Source: an uncultured Caldimonas sp.
GTDB lineage: Bacteria > Pseudomonadota > Gammaproteobacteria > Burkholderiales > Burkholderiaceae
NCBI RefSeq assembly: GCF_946480305.1
Contig: NZ_CAMLJQ010000038.1
Location: 1-41,084, forward strand
Direction of reading: 5' to 3'
DNA: 41,084 nt
In this document: positions 26,170-38,097 of the stretch, one piece after another
How the letters are laid out: each line of letters starts with the position of its first letter
How positions within the stretch are numbered: the first letter of the stretch is position 1
Made by a program: the position numbers and the translations under genes
The notes under the pieces: generated by a model
Databases searched by the model: none
What the model saw: the letters and a program-made list of their open reading frames with translations, nothing else
Told to the model about the DNA's origin: nothing

Positions 26170-26177
<8 letters not shown>
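25020..26177 (+). CDS. carA: Carbamoyl-phosphate synthase small subunit
   Basis: This 385-residue glutaminase subunit hydrolyses glutamine and channels ammonia to CarB for carbamoyl phosphate, used in arginine and pyrimidine synthesis. The N-terminal domain has LADGTVFRG and [15 protein letters not shown]. The C-terminal class I amidotransferase domain has [29 protein letters not shown], nucleophile Cys275 in [10 protein letters not shown], and the His/Glu pair in [12 protein letters not shown]. The start is GTG with GGAGAG nine bases upstream. Its end overlaps carB by 8 bp. Confidence 0.97.
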
Positions 26178-29412
<3,235 letters not shown>

Positions 29413-29429
29413 CCGCAATTCGAACCCAA

Positions 29430-29479
29430 GCGGCCGCCGCCGCCCTCCTGCAAGGGAGTGTGGCGGCGGCTGATTTTTT
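29430..29479 (+). terminator. Intrinsic terminator after carB
   Basis: GCCGCCGCC (29433-29441) pairs with GGCGGCGGC (29462-29470). An inner CCCTCC/GGGAG pair and a T6 tract (29474-29479) complete it. It ends the carAB transcript about 20 bp before greA, so greA may depend on read-through or a promoter inside this short gap. Confidence 0.85.
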
Positions 29480-29497
29480 GTTGCCGGAGAGAAACTG

Positions 29498-29974
29498 ATG
29501 GCCACCATCCCACTGACCAAGCGCGGGGCCGAGAAGCTGAAGGAAGAGCTGCACCGCCTGAAGACGATCGAACGCCCGGCCGTGATCAACGCGATTGCAG
29601 AAGCGCGCGCGCAGGGCGATCTGTCCGAAAACGCCGAGTACGATGCCGCCAAGGACAAGCAAGGCTTCATCGAGGGGCGCATTCTCGAGATCGAGGGCAA
29701 GCTGGCAGCGGCCCAGGTCATCGATCCGTCCGCACTCGACGCGGGCGGACGCGTCGTGTTCGGCGCGACCATCGACCTTGAAGAAGAGGAGTCGGGTGAC
29801 GAGGTCACCTATCAGATCGTCGGTGACGACGAGGCCGACCTGAAGCAAGGGCTGATTTCGGTCAGTTCGCCGATTGCCCGCGCGCTGATCGGCAAGGAGG
29901 CTGGAGACGTGGCGGAAGTGCAAGCCCCTGGTGGCGTGAAACGCTACGAAATCGTCGAGGTGCGCTACCTCTGA
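29498..29974 (+). CDS. greA: Transcription elongation factor GreA
   Basis: This 158-residue factor enters the RNA polymerase secondary channel and stimulates cleavage of backtracked RNA. The N-terminal coiled coil (about 1-75) ends in the acidic tip motif [16 protein letters not shown]. The C-terminal FKBP-like domain has [17 protein letters not shown] and [26 protein letters not shown] precedes the ATG. Its closeness to yhbY-rlmE-ftsH is a conserved proteobacterial arrangement. Confidence 0.97.
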   Translation: MATIPLTKRGAEKLKEELHRLKTIERPAVINAIAEARAQGDLSENAEYDAAKDKQGFIEGRILEIEGKLAAAQVIDPSALDAGGRVVFGATIDLEEEESGDEVTYQIVGDDEADLKQGLISVSSPIARALIGKEAGDVAEVQAPGGVKRYEIVEVRYL

Positions 29975-29986
29975 CAAGACGCACAG

Positions 29987-30427
29987 ATGTCGCTGCAACG
30001 CCTGCGGGGTTGGCTGTGCGGTCTGTGGACCGGGCTTGTGCTTTGCCTCGGAGGCGTGGCCGCTCCCTCGCTGTTCGCTGTGCTCGAGCGCGCTCAGGCA
30101 GGCGCGGCGGCCGCGCGCCTCTTTCGCATCGAGGCGACGTTGAGCCTGGTCGTCGCGGTTGCCCTCTTGATCATCGAGCGGCAGGTAGCGCGTGCGCGGC
30201 TTGAACGCACCCCGCCTCCCTCACGTGTCAGCACTGAACTGTTGCTTCTGCTTGGCGTGCTTTTCTGCACCGTGGCGGGCTATTTCGCGCTTCAACCGTT
30301 GATGGAGCAGGCGAGGGCAGGGCAGGGGCCGTGGTCCTTTGGCGCCCTGCACGGGGTGTCGAGCGTCTTCTTTGCGGCCAAGGGCGTGCTGTTGCTGGCG
30401 CTTTCGTGGCGTTGCACGGCCCGCTGA
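29987..30427 (+). CDS. DUF4149 membrane protein
   Basis: This 146-residue protein has four hydrophobic segments (about 8-30, 48-62, 83-102, 122-142), as in the DUF4149/TMEM205-like family (GLWTGLVLCLGGVAAPSLF near the N-terminus; LHGVSSVFFAAKGVLLLAL at the end). It begins 12 bp after greA, so it is probably cotranscribed with it. Function is unknown in bacteria. The stop is only 1 bp from the stop of the convergent yhbY gene. Confidence 0.85.
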   Translation: MSLQRLRGWLCGLWTGLVLCLGGVAAPSLFAVLERAQAGAAAARLFRIEATLSLVVAVALLIIERQVARARLERTPPPSRVSTELLLLLGVLFCTVAGYFALQPLMEQARAGQGPWSFGALHGVSSVFFAAKGVLLLALSWRCTAR

Positions 30428-30428
30428 A

Positions 30429-30905
30429 TCAGCCGCCGGACTGCTTCTTCTTGACGCTGCTCGTGCGCGCCTTTGCCCGCTTGACCATGCCTCCGGGTGT
30501 GAGGCGCTGGTTGCCCAGCACCGTCAGTTTTCTCACTTCCGGTCGCTGGCCGCCACGCTTCGAGTACTTGACGACCTTGACGGTCTTGGGGCCCGGCTTG
30601 CGGTCTTCGTCCTCGGCTTTCTCCTTCGGCGGAATCGCGCGCCACAACACCAGCAACTTGCCGATGTGCTGGATGGGCGCTGCGTCGAGCTGGTCGCTGA
30701 GGGTGGCCAACAGGTTCTCGCGCTCATCGCGGTCGTCCGAGAACACGCGGATCTTGATCAGCCCATGGGCTTTGAGGGCGGCGTCGGCTTCCTTGAGGAC
30801 TGCGGGCGTCAGGCCTTCGCCGCCAATGTGGACGACGGGGTCGAGGTGGTGGGCTGCGGCGCGGTGTTCCTTGCGCTGAGCCGGTGTGAGGTGAATGGCA
30901 GGCAT
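30429..30905 (-). CDS. yhbY: YhbY-type CRM-domain RNA-binding protein
   Basis: This 158-residue protein's first 95 residues form a CRM domain ([47 protein letters not shown]) that associates with pre-50S ribosomal particles in E. coli. A basic tail of about 60 residues (Lys/Arg-rich, [16 protein letters not shown]) extends the usual 97-residue protein and should strengthen RNA contact. I use ATG 30905. A TTG at 30926 would overlap the rlmE start. No Shine-Dalgarno precedes it, but a minus-strand GATAAT ends six bases upstream. Confidence 0.92.
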   Translation of the reverse strand: MPAIHLTPAQRKEHRAAAHHLDPVVHIGGEGLTPAVLKEADAALKAHGLIKIRVFSDDRDERENLLATLSDQLDAAPIQHIGKLLVLWRAIPPKEKAEDEDRKPGPKTVKVVKYSKRGGQRPEVRKLTVLGNQRLTPGGMVKRAKARTSSVKKKQSGG

Positions 30906-30910
30906 CTGCG

Positions 30911-30917
30911 TATTATC
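30911..30917. promoter_or_regulatory. Shared bidirectional -10 element, yhbY/rlmE
   Basis: TATTATC reads as TATTAT on the plus strand, 9 bases before the rlmE ATG (30926), and as GATAAT on the minus strand, 6 bases before the yhbY ATG (30905). Only 20 bp separate the two start codons and neither gene has a Shine-Dalgarno, so both mRNAs may be leaderless. Confidence 0.55.
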
Positions 30918-30925
30918 GTTGGGCA

Positions 30926-31603
30926 ATGAAGATCAAGACCAAAAGCAAGAAAGTCAACAAGGCGTGGCTGCATGACCACCTGACGGACCCCTATGTGAAG
31001 CTCGCGCAGAAGGAGGGTTATCGGGCGCGCGCAGCCTACAAGCTGAAGGAGATCGACGAAGAGCTGCACCTGCTGAAACCAGGGCAGCTGGTGGTCGACC
31101 TGGGAGCTGCGCCGGGCGCATGGAGTCAGTACGTACGGCGCAAGTTCGCGCCGCGCGAAGCAGGTGGCGGAGGTGCTGCGGCCGGCGAACTGAACGGCAG
31201 CATCATCGCCGTCGACCTGCTGGATTTCGAGCCGATCGAGGGTGTGACCTTCATCCAAGGCGACTTCCGTGACGATGAAGTGCTGGCTCAACTCCGCGCG
31301 GCAGTCGGAGGACGCCCGGTGGACGTCGTGATCTCGGACATGGCGCCCAATCTCTCCGGTATCGAGGTTTCAGATGCCGCACGGATTTCCCATTTGGTGG
31401 AACTTGCCATCGAGTTTGCGCAAAACCATTTGCGTCCCGACGGCGCGCTGGTGTGCAAGGTATTTCACGGCAGCGGCTACAGCCAACTGGTCGAGTTGTT
31501 CAAACGGACTTTCCGAGTGGTCAAGCCAATCAAGCCGAAAGCGTCGCGCGACAAGTCGTCAGAAACCTTTTTGGTGGGCAGGGGTCTCAAGGCAGCAGGA
31601 TGA
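30926..31603 (+). CDS. rlmE: 23S rRNA (uridine-2552-2'-O)-methyltransferase
   Basis: This 225-residue FtsJ/RrmJ-type enzyme methylates the 2'-O of U2552 late in 50S assembly. The K-D-K-E tetrad is visible: Lys39 in [11 protein letters not shown], Asp in [12 protein letters not shown], Lys in [13 protein letters not shown], and Glu in [11 protein letters not shown]. The SAM site is [16 protein letters not shown] Gly/Ala-rich insertion ([13 protein letters not shown]) sits after it and is absent from E. coli. Upstream of ftsH as in most proteobacteria, and divergent from yhbY. Confidence 0.96.
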   Translation: MKIKTKSKKVNKAWLHDHLTDPYVKLAQKEGYRARAAYKLKEIDEELHLLKPGQLVVDLGAAPGAWSQYVRRKFAPREAGGGGAAAGELNGSIIAVDLLDFEPIEGVTFIQGDFRDDEVLAQLRAAVGGRPVDVVISDMAPNLSGIEVSDAARISHLVELAIEFAQNHLRPDGALVCKVFHGSGYSQLVELFKRTFRVVKPIKPKASRDKSSETFLVGRGLKAAG

Positions 31604-31704
31604 ATGCCGATAGGCACTCAAGACGGGGCCCGCGGCGCGGCCGACCCCGCCGGCCAATAGGAAACACCTGTCACAAGCGTGGGAAACATCAAAGATGACC
31701 ATGT

Positions 31705-31732
31705 CTTGACTGATCTAGAATCGTCCCAATCT
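31705..31732 (+). promoter_or_regulatory. Sigma-32-like heat-shock promoter of ftsH
   Basis: CTTGAC (31705-31710) and CCCAATCT (31725-31732) are separated by 14 bp. This fits the RpoH consensus CTTGAA-N13-15-CCCCATNT. It lies about 50 bp before the ftsH start. Overlapping sigma-70 hexamers (TTGACT/ATCTTT) are weaker. Confidence 0.6.
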
Positions 31733-31781
31733 TTGCGGCATTCGGCATATTTTTCGTTCAGAGTTCGGAGAAGGAACCGCG

Positions 31782-33689
31782 GTGAACAATCAATGGTTCT
31801 CTAAAGTGGCTGTTTGGCTGGTGATCGCCCTGGTGCTGTTCACCGTGTTCAAGCAGTTCGACCGCGGTGTCACAACCGCCGGGCAGATCGGCTATTCGGA
31901 CTTCCTCGAAGAGGTGCGCAACAAGCGCATCAAGCAGGTCACGCTGCAGGAAGGCCCCGGGGGCGGCGAGATCATCGCCATCACGAACGACGACAAGCGC
32001 ATCCGCACCACTGCGACCCACTTCGACCGCGGGCTGATCGGCGACCTCATCGACAACAACGTCAAGTTTGACGTGAAGCCGCGCGACGAGCCGTCGTTGC
32101 TGATGAGCATCCTCATTTCCTGGGGGCCGATGCTGCTGTTGATCGGCGTGTGGATCTACTTCATGCGTCAGATGCAAGGCGGCGGCAAGGGCGGTGCCTT
32201 CAGCTTCGGCAAGAGCCGGGCACGCATGCTGGACGAATCCAACAACTCGGTCACCTTTGCCGACGTCGCGGGCTGCGACGAAGCCAAGGAAGAGGTGAAG
32301 GAACTGGTGGACTTCCTGAAAGATCCCCAGAAGTTCCAGAAGCTTGGCGGTCGCATCCCGCGCGGCGTGCTGATGGTCGGCCCTCCGGGTACCGGCAAGA
32401 CGCTGCTTGCGAAGAGCATTGCCGGCGAGGCCAAAGTGCCGTTCTTCTCGATCTCCGGCTCCGACTTTGTCGAAATGTTCGTCGGCGTGGGCGCTGCCCG
32501 CGTGCGCGACATGTTCGAGCAGGCCAAGAAGAATGCGCCTTGCATCATCTTCGTCGACGAGATCGACGCCGTCGGGCGCCACCGTGGTGCTGGCCTGGGC
32601 GGCGGCAACGACGAGCGCGAACAAACGTTGAACCAGATGCTGGTCGAGATGGATGGTTTCGAGACCAATCTCGGCGTCATCGTGATCGCCGCCACGAACC
32701 GCCCCGACATCCTCGACCCCGCTTTGCTGCGCCCCGGCCGCTTCGACCGGCAGGTCTACGTGACCTTGCCTGATGTACGCGGCCGTGAGCAGATCCTCAG
32801 CGTGCACATGCGCAAGGTGCCGATCGGCACGGACGTGCGCCCCGACATCCTGGCGCGCGGTACGCCCGGCTTTTCAGGCGCTGATCTCGCCAACCTGGTG
32901 AACGAGGCCGCGCTGTTTGCAGCACGCCGCAATGGTCGCGTGGTCGAGATGCAGGACTTCGAGAAGGCCAAGGACAAGATCCTGATGGGCCCGGAGCGCA
33001 AGTCGATGGTGATGCCCGAGGAGGAGCGCCGCAACACGGCCTACCACGAGGCAGGCCATGCGCTGGTGGCGCGCCTGTTGCCCAAGACCGACCCGGTGCA
33101 CAAGGTCACCATCATCCCGCGCGGCCGTGCGCTGGGCGTGACGATGCAACTGCCGGAGGGCGACCGCTACAGCATGGACAAGGAGCGCATGCTCAACACC
33201 ATCTCGGTGCTGTTCGGCGGCCGGATTGCCGAAGAGGTGTTCATGCACCAGATGACCACCGGTGCGAGCAACGACTTCGAGCGTGCAACCCAGATCGCCC
33301 GTGACATGGTCACGCGCTACGGCATGACGGATGAACTGGGCCCGATGGTCTACGCCGAGAACGAAGGCGAAGTGTTCCTCGGCCGCTCGATCACTAAGCA
33401 GGTGAACGTGTCCGAGCAGACGATGCAGAAGGTGGACCACGAGATCCGCAAGATCATTGACGATCAGTACGGCATCGCACGTAAGCTGATCGAGGACAAT
33501 CAGGACAAGATGCACGCGATGGCCAAGGCCCTGCTCGAATGGGAAACCATCGACGCTGAACAGATCGAGGACATCATGTCTGGCAAGCCGCCGCGGCCCC
33601 CGAAAGACTGGACGCCGACCAACAACAAGTCGGGCGGCGGCGGTAGCGCGCCTTCCGTCAACACCGACGGGGCGCCGGCCACGGCCTGA
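31782..33689 (+). CDS. ftsH: ATP-dependent zinc metalloprotease FtsH
   Basis: This 635-residue membrane-bound AAA+ protease degrades misassembled membrane proteins and regulators such as RpoH and LpxC. Two membrane segments (about 7-22 and 102-122) flank a periplasmic domain. The AAA module has Walker A GPPGTGKT (200-207), Walker B IIFVDEID, and the second region of homology [19 protein letters not shown]. The zinc site HEAGH is at 422-426. The start is GTG with GAGAAGGAACC upstream. The tail ([19 protein letters not shown]) is Pro/Gly-rich. A heat-shock-type promoter lies just upstream. Confidence 0.97.
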   Translation: MNNQWFSKVAVWLVIALVLFTVFKQFDRGVTTAGQIGYSDFLEEVRNKRIKQVTLQEGPGGGEIIAITNDDKRIRTTATHFDRGLIGDLIDNNVKFDVKPRDEPSLLMSILISWGPMLLLIGVWIYFMRQMQGGGKGGAFSFGKSRARMLDESNNSVTFADVAGCDEAKEEVKELVDFLKDPQKFQKLGGRIPRGVLMVGPPGTGKTLLAKSIAGEAKVPFFSISGSDFVEMFVGVGAARVRDMFEQAKKNAPCIIFVDEIDAVGRHRGAGLGGGNDEREQTLNQMLVEMDGFETNLGVIVIAATNRPDILDPALLRPGRFDRQVYVTLPDVRGREQILSVHMRKVPIGTDVRPDILARGTPGFSGADLANLVNEAALFAARRNGRVVEMQDFEKAKDKILMGPERKSMVMPEEERRNTAYHEAGHALVARLLPKTDPVHKVTIIPRGRALGVTMQLPEGDRYSMDKERMLNTISVLFGGRIAEEVFMHQMTTGASNDFERATQIARDMVTRYGMTDELGPMVYAENEGEVFLGRSITKQVNVSEQTMQKVDHEIRKIIDDQYGIARKLIEDNQDKMHAMAKALLEWETIDAEQIEDIMSGKPPRPPKDWTPTNNKSGGGGSAPSVNTDGAPATA

Positions 33690-33712
33690 GCGCTGCGTCA
33701 GCGCAATCCTGA

Positions 33713-33733
33713 ACGGGGCTTCGGCCCCGTTTT
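33713..33733 (+). terminator. Intrinsic terminator after ftsH
   Basis: ACGGGGC (33713-33719), UUCG-type loop TTCG, GCCCCGT (33724-33730), then TTT and a further T-rich stretch. A small CGCTG/CAGCG hairpin precedes it right after the stop. It partly separates ftsH from folP. Confidence 0.85.
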
Positions 33734-33761
33734 CCGTTTAAGCTTCATCGAGGCGCCTATC

Positions 33762-34601
33762 ATGCGCGGCCATTGGCAAACCACCCGATTCCGTATCGAC
33801 CTTGCGCGCCCGCAGGTCATGGGCATCGTCAATGTGACGCCCGACTCCTTCTCCGACGGCGGCGAGCATGCGCAGGAGCACTCAGCCATTGCGCACTGCG
33901 AGCGCTTGTTGAAGGAAGGGGCGGACATCCTGGACATCGGCGGGGAGTCGAGTCGGCCGGGGGCCGAGGCGTTGCCACTGGACGCGGAACTGGAGCGGGT
34001 CCTGCCGGTTGTCCGCGAAGCCGTGAAGCTGGGCGTGCCGGTGTCGGTGGACACGTACAAGACCGAGGTGATGCGCCGGGTGCTGGATCTCGGCGTCGAC
34101 ATCATCAACGATATTTACGCGCTGCAATCGCCGGGCGCCGTGGAGGTGGTCGCGGCCCATCCATCTTGCGGCGTGTGCCTGATGCATATGCAAGGGGAGC
34201 CGAAGTCGATGCAATCGGAACCTCGGTACGGTGACGTGGTCGAGGACGTGCGGCGTTTCCTGTTGGAACGCGCGCATGCGCTGGAGGCTGCCGGAATGGC
34301 GGCACCACGCATTGCGGTGGATCCGGGGATCGGATTCGGCAAGACGGTGGAGCACAACTTTGCCTTGCTGGCGCGCCAGAGAGAGCTGCTGGCCCTGGGT
34401 TACCCGCTGCTCGCCGGCTGGTCCCGCAAATCGTCGCTCGGGGCCGTCACGGGCCGCTCGGTGCAGGAGCGACTGGTGCCGAGCGTGGCTGCAGCGCTGG
34501 CCGCGGTGCAAAACGGTGCCCGCATCGTGCGGGTACACGATGTCGCCGCAACTGTCGATGCCCTGAAAGTGTGGCGTCACGCGGGCTTGCCGACGGCCTG
34601 A
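33762..34601 (+). CDS. folP: Dihydropteroate synthase
   Basis: This 279-residue TIM-barrel enzyme joins p-aminobenzoate to the pterin pyrophosphate in folate synthesis and is the sulfonamide target. Family motifs are in order: [91 protein letters not shown] and [12 protein letters not shown]. The start at 33762 gives a normal-length protein. No strong Shine-Dalgarno is present. The gene sits between ftsH and glmM as in E. coli. Confidence 0.96.
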   Translation: MRGHWQTTRFRIDLARPQVMGIVNVTPDSFSDGGEHAQEHSAIAHCERLLKEGADILDIGGESSRPGAEALPLDAELERVLPVVREAVKLGVPVSVDTYKTEVMRRVLDLGVDIINDIYALQSPGAVEVVAAHPSCGVCLMHMQGEPKSMQSEPRYGDVVEDVRRFLLERAHALEAAGMAAPRIAVDPGIGFGKTVEHNFALLARQRELLALGYPLLAGWSRKSSLGAVTGRSVQERLVPSVAAALAAVQNGARIVRVHDVAATVDALKVWRHAGLPTA

Positions 34602-34650
34602 AGCGGCGAAAATACAAACAGTAACGCGCAGACAACATGAAGGAGGCGTC

Positions 34651-35985
34651 GTGAGCAGAAAGTATTTCGGAACCGACGGCATACGCGGCACGGTCGGCAA
34701 GGCCCCTATCACCCCGGATTTCGTTCTGCGGCTCGGGCACGCGGTCGGCCGTGTACTGCGGCGCACGCAGAAACGCCCCACGGTGCTGATCGGCAAGGAC
34801 ACGCGCATTTCAGGCTACATGCTGGAGTCGGCGCTCGAGGCCGGTTTTGCGTCGGCCGGCGTGGAGGTGCTGCTGAGCGGGCCGTTGCCGACGCCCGGGG
34901 TGGCATATCTCACGCGGGCCTTGCGGCTGGATCTCGGCGTGGTCATCAGCGCATCCCACAACCCGTTCGCTGACAACGGGATCAAGTTCTTCTCGGCGCG
35001 TGGCGAGAAGTTGCCCGACGAGTGGGAGCTGGACGTCGAGGCGGCGCTGGAGCAGCCGGCGCAGTGGGTCGACTCCGCGGGGCTCGGCAAGGCCCGCCGG
35101 CTCGACGACGCGCAAGGCCGGTACATCGAGTTCTGCAAGAGCACCTTCGGCGGCGAGTTGTCACTGAAGGGGCTGAAGATCGTTGTCGACGGGGCACACG
35201 GCGCTGCGTATCACGTGGCCCCTCAGGTCTTTCACGAACTCGGCGCCGAGATCATCACGATCGGTTGTGCTCCCGACGGCTACAACATCAACGATGGGTA
35301 CGGAGCCACGGCACCCGATGCGCTGGTGCGTACGGTGCGGGAGCGGGGCGCCGACTATGGCGTCGCGCTCGACGGCGACGCCGACCGGCTGCAACTGGTG
35401 GACCACCACGGTCGCCTCTACAACGGTGACGAACTGCTCTACGTGATGGTGGCGGACCGGCTGGCCAACCGCCAGGAGGTGCCCGGCGCGGTCGGCACGT
35501 TGATGACCAACATGGCGGTTGAACTTGCCTTGCAGCGGCGCAGCGTGAGCTTCGTGCGGGCCAAGGTCGGCGACCGCTACGTGCTCGAAGAACTGGTGGC
35601 ACGCGGATGGCAACTGGGGGGCGAGGGCTCCGGGCACCTGCTGGCGCTCGACAAGCACACCACCGGCGATGGCGTGGTGAGCGCACTGCAGGTACTCCAA
35701 GCGGTGATCCGGGCACAACGACCGCTCGCGGAGCTGCTGGATGACGTAACGCTATTCCCCCAGACGCTGATCAATGTGCGCTTGCAGCCGGGCCAGGATT
35801 GGAAGAGCAACGCAAGGCTTGCAGCCGAGCAGGAAGCGGTGACGGCAGAGCTGACGGGCCGGGGCCGTGTGCTGATCCGTCCGTCAGGCACCGAGCCGTT
35901 GCTGCGCGTGATGGTCGAGGCCGAGGAGGCCGTGCTCGCTCAGCGCTGCGCCGAACGTCTGGCTGACGCTGTGCGGGCGGGCTGA
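34651..35985 (+). CDS. glmM: Phosphoglucosamine mutase
   Basis: This 444-residue enzyme converts glucosamine-6-phosphate to glucosamine-1-phosphate for UDP-GlcNAc, hence peptidoglycan and LPS. The phosphoserine site is Ser102 in [14 protein letters not shown]. The Mg2+ loop is [13 protein letters not shown], the sugar-binding loop GGEGSGHLL and the phosphate-binding loop [13 protein letters not shown]. The start is GTG 34651 with AAGGAGG seven bases upstream. It lies 49 bp after folP. Confidence 0.97.
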   Translation: MSRKYFGTDGIRGTVGKAPITPDFVLRLGHAVGRVLRRTQKRPTVLIGKDTRISGYMLESALEAGFASAGVEVLLSGPLPTPGVAYLTRALRLDLGVVISASHNPFADNGIKFFSARGEKLPDEWELDVEAALEQPAQWVDSAGLGKARRLDDAQGRYIEFCKSTFGGELSLKGLKIVVDGAHGAAYHVAPQVFHELGAEIITIGCAPDGYNINDGYGATAPDALVRTVRERGADYGVALDGDADRLQLVDHHGRLYNGDELLYVMVADRLANRQEVPGAVGTLMTNMAVELALQRRSVSFVRAKVGDRYVLEELVARGWQLGGEGSGHLLALDKHTTGDGVVSALQVLQAVIRAQRPLAELLDDVTLFPQTLINVRLQPGQDWKSNARLAAEQEAVTAELTGRGRVLIRPSGTEPLLRVMVEAEEAVLAQRCAERLADAVRAG

Positions 35986-36045
35986 AGCGACAGCTTCGCA
36001 TGCCACAAAGAGGCCGCCTGCCACTCCCGGCCGTGAGTGAATACC

Positions 36046-36062
36046 GCACAGGGCACCTGTGC
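36046..36062. terminator. Hairpin between glmM and the convergent binding-protein gene
   Basis: GCACAGG (36046-36052) and CCTGTGC (36056-36062) pair around a GCA loop, two bases before the stop of the convergent gene. There is no T-tract, so termination is only possible. Confidence 0.35.
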
Positions 36063-36063
36063 T

Positions 36064-37224
36064 TCACCCGATCAGGCGTCCTTCGTTCGTGAGCAGGGTC
36101 TGGGTCACGTAGGTGCTGCCTCGTTCGCGGTTGGTGAAGTCGAGGCGGTAGCCGTCAAGGTCCACGGGTTGGCGCCGGCGAAATTCGGCCAGGACGTTGG
36201 CACGTGTATGGCCGCCGCGCGCCTGCTGCAGCACCTGCGCGGCATAGCGGCCAGCCAGGTAGCCCGCAAGGCTGATGTGGGATGGGGCCTCGTCGAACAA
36301 CTCGCGCAGCAACTGGCGGTAGTGGCGTACGACCGCCAGGCTGCTGGTCTGCGGGTTGGGAACGACCTGGGTGAGGATCAGCGGCACCGAGCGACCGGTG
36401 CCGAGCTGCATCAGCGTCGGTGCGTCGACATCGGACAGACTGACCACGTAGCGTTGCAGTCCACGGCGGCCCAGGGTCTGGCTGAAGCCACTCAGTTCGA
36501 TCGTCCCGCCGAGGAAGAGCAGTACCGCGGGCGCCGACGGCGGGAGCCGTTCTGCCAGGGCCGTCAGATCCTGGCCGACCGCCGGCACGAGGGCCGACAC
36601 CCGCAGCTTGAGCTTCTGTGCAAGCGTCTGCAGCTCCTGCTGGTAGGCCGCCTGCCAGCTCGCGCTGGGATAGACGATACCCAGTTCGGACAGGCCCATC
36701 GCTTCCAGGCTGCGCAGCGCATGGCGCATCTGCTGCTCGCGGGAGGCGAAGAGACAGAAGACGTCGCCGTTGCCATCATGGCGGGAATCGGCCATCCACG
36801 GCGCCACATGGGCGATCGTAAGGCCGAGCCGGCGGGCGACAACGATGCTCTGCACCGAGAGCCGGTCGCCGACGCTGCCGAGCAGGGCGCAGACGTTGGA
36901 ATCGGCCTGTACGTTGGCCAGCGCGCGCTCCAGCCCGGCCGCTGTGCCGTCGGTACGCACGGTTTCCAGCGTCACCGCCGCAGCGGGTGTGCCGCTGCGG
37001 GCGAGCTCCGCCCAGGCCAGACGCAGGCCCGTGGAGTAGTCGCGCGACAACTCCTGCTGCTCGGACGACATGTCCAGGATCTGGACCACGCGGGAGCGCA
37101 CCGTCGTCTGGGCCAGGGAGCCGGCAGGCGGCAGCGCAGCGGCGCAAGCGAGCCCGACCTGTTGTAGCCAGCGGCGTCGGGAGGCAAGGTGTCTGGAGGG
37201 AAAGAGTCGCTGCATGTCGGTCAT
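36064..37224 (-). CDS. Periplasmic binding protein, type 1 (branched-chain amino-acid ABC type)
   Basis: This 386-residue protein starts with a signal peptide of about 38 residues that looks twin-arginine-like (SRRRWLQQVGLACAAALPPA, cleavage near SLAQ). The remainder has the two-lobed Leu/Ile/Val-binding-protein fold (SRDYSTGLRLAWAELARSG, CALLGSVGDRLSVQ, GLSELGIVYPSASWQAAYQ, HISLAGYLAGRYAAQVL). No permease or ATPase gene is adjacent, so it may be a stand-alone sensor or serve a transporter elsewhere. Neither possible ATG (37224, 37215) has a good ribosome-binding site. The ligand is unknown. Confidence 0.83.
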   Translation of the reverse strand: MTDMQRLFPSRHLASRRRWLQQVGLACAAALPPAGSLAQTTVRSRVVQILDMSSEQQELSRDYSTGLRLAWAELARSGTPAAAVTLETVRTDGTAAGLERALANVQADSNVCALLGSVGDRLSVQSIVVARRLGLTIAHVAPWMADSRHDGNGDVFCLFASREQQMRHALRSLEAMGLSELGIVYPSASWQAAYQQELQTLAQKLKLRVSALVPAVGQDLTALAERLPPSAPAVLLFLGGTIELSGFSQTLGRRGLQRYVVSLSDVDAPTLMQLGTGRSVPLILTQVVPNPQTSSLAVVRHYRQLLRELFDEAPSHISLAGYLAGRYAAQVLQQARGGHTRANVLAEFRRRQPVDLDGYRLDFTNRERGSTYVTQTLLTNEGRLIG

Positions 37225-37238
37225 TCAACGGGCCGCAC

Positions 37239-37275
37239 AAAAAAAGAGGCCGCGCCTGGGAAACAAGCGTGGCCT
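37239..37275 (-). terminator. Intrinsic terminator after the fasciclin gene
   Basis: On the minus strand AGGCCACGC (plus 37267-37275) pairs with GCGCGGCCT (plus 37247-37255) with one mismatch, followed by a T7 run (plus 37239-37245). It ends the fasciclin transcript before the binding-protein gene. Confidence 0.8.
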
Positions 37276-37351
37276 GGTGTGCAAGGTTCTCCCTGGAGTT
37301 CGTCTTGTTCTTCTTGGCCGCTCGTGGTCGGGTGCCCGGCGGCCGGGGCGT

Positions 37352-37840
37352 TTACTTCTTCTTGGGTGGGATCAGCACGCGGTCGATGACATGAACCACG
37401 CCGTTGGAGGCCTCCACATCGGACTGCGTCACGAGGGCCTCGCCCACTGTCACAAAGCCGCCGGCCTTGGCCAGCTCGATGCTTTCGCCCTGGACGGTCT
37501 TGACCTTGCCGCTCTGCACTTGTTGAGCTGGCATCTTGCCCGGGACGACGTGGTAGGCCAGAAGCGCTTTCAGCTGCTCCTTGTCCTGGGCCAGGGCGTC
37601 CAGCGTCGCCTTGGGCACGGCCTTGAAGGCCTCGTCCGAGGGCGCGAACACGGTGTACGGGCCGGCGGCACGCAGCGTGTCCGTCATGCCGGCCTCGCGG
37701 ATCAGCTTGTTCAGCGTGGAAAGCTGAGGTGTGGCGGCGGCCGTGTCGGCCACCGTCCGGGGGCCGGAGGTGGAGGCGCAGCCGGCGACGACCGCCAGCA
37801 GCATGACGCCAGATGCAAGCAACCAGGTCCGTTTGTTCAT
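37352..37840 (-). CDS. Fasciclin-domain lipoprotein
   Basis: This 162-residue protein has a lipoprotein signal (VMLLAVVAGCAS, Cys about residue 21) followed by one fasciclin (FAS1/beta-Ig-H3) domain: LSTLNKLIREAGMTDTLR, GPYTVFAPSDEAFKAVP, LKALLAYHVVPGKM and NGVVHVIDRVLIPP. FAS1 domains usually mediate adhesion or surface interactions. CAGGAGCTCAC precedes the ATG. The upstream region holds three or four PhoB-type 7-mers facing this gene, then a -10-like TAAGCT 10 bp further. That suggests induction in phosphate starvation together with the divergent pstS, which the family itself would not predict. Confidence 0.92.
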   Translation of the reverse strand: MNKRTWLLASGVMLLAVVAGCASTSGPRTVADTAAATPQLSTLNKLIREAGMTDTLRAAGPYTVFAPSDEAFKAVPKATLDALAQDKEQLKALLAYHVVPGKMPAQQVQSGKVKTVQGESIELAKAGGFVTVGEALVTQSDVEASNGVVHVIDRVLIPPKKK

Positions 37841-37937
37841 GTGAGCTCCTGTGGAAACGGTGTCGAGCTGTGTCTGTCCGCGGGTGAGGGTGGACCCGGG
37901 AGCGGGAAATCAGCGCCGCAGAGCTTAGGAGCCGTTT

Positions 37938-37966
37938 GTGACAGCGGGGTGACTCCGGTATGACAG
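37938..37966 (-). promoter_or_regulatory. Tandem Pho box facing the fasciclin gene
   Basis: On the minus strand three 7-mers are spaced by 4 bp: CTGTCAT (plus 37960-37966), GAGTCAC (37949-37955) and CTGTCAC (37938-37944). A weaker fourth, GAGCCAC, lies at 37971-37977. A -10-like TAAGCT (plus 37922-37927) follows after exactly 10 bp, the spacing of PhoB-activated promoters. Confidence 0.65.
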
Positions 37967-38006
37967 CCGCGTGGCTCTTGATCAGGAGGGCGGATTGCCG
38001 CTGCGC

Positions 38007-38024
38007 ATGTCATGGAGTTGTCAC
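38007..38024 (+). promoter_or_regulatory. Pho box of the pstS promoter
   Basis: ATGTCAT-GGAG-TTGTCAC is a 7-4-7 PhoB direct repeat close to the E. coli pho box. TACAGT (38035-38040) follows 10 bp later as a -10, predicting a transcript start near 38047 and a leader of about 50 bases to pstS. Confidence 0.75.
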
Positions 38025-38097
38025 ATCGCCGACTTACAGTCCCGCCGGTCGGAAGGCATTTCTCCTTCTGTGTCCATCCCTGATGAAAGGTGCATAC

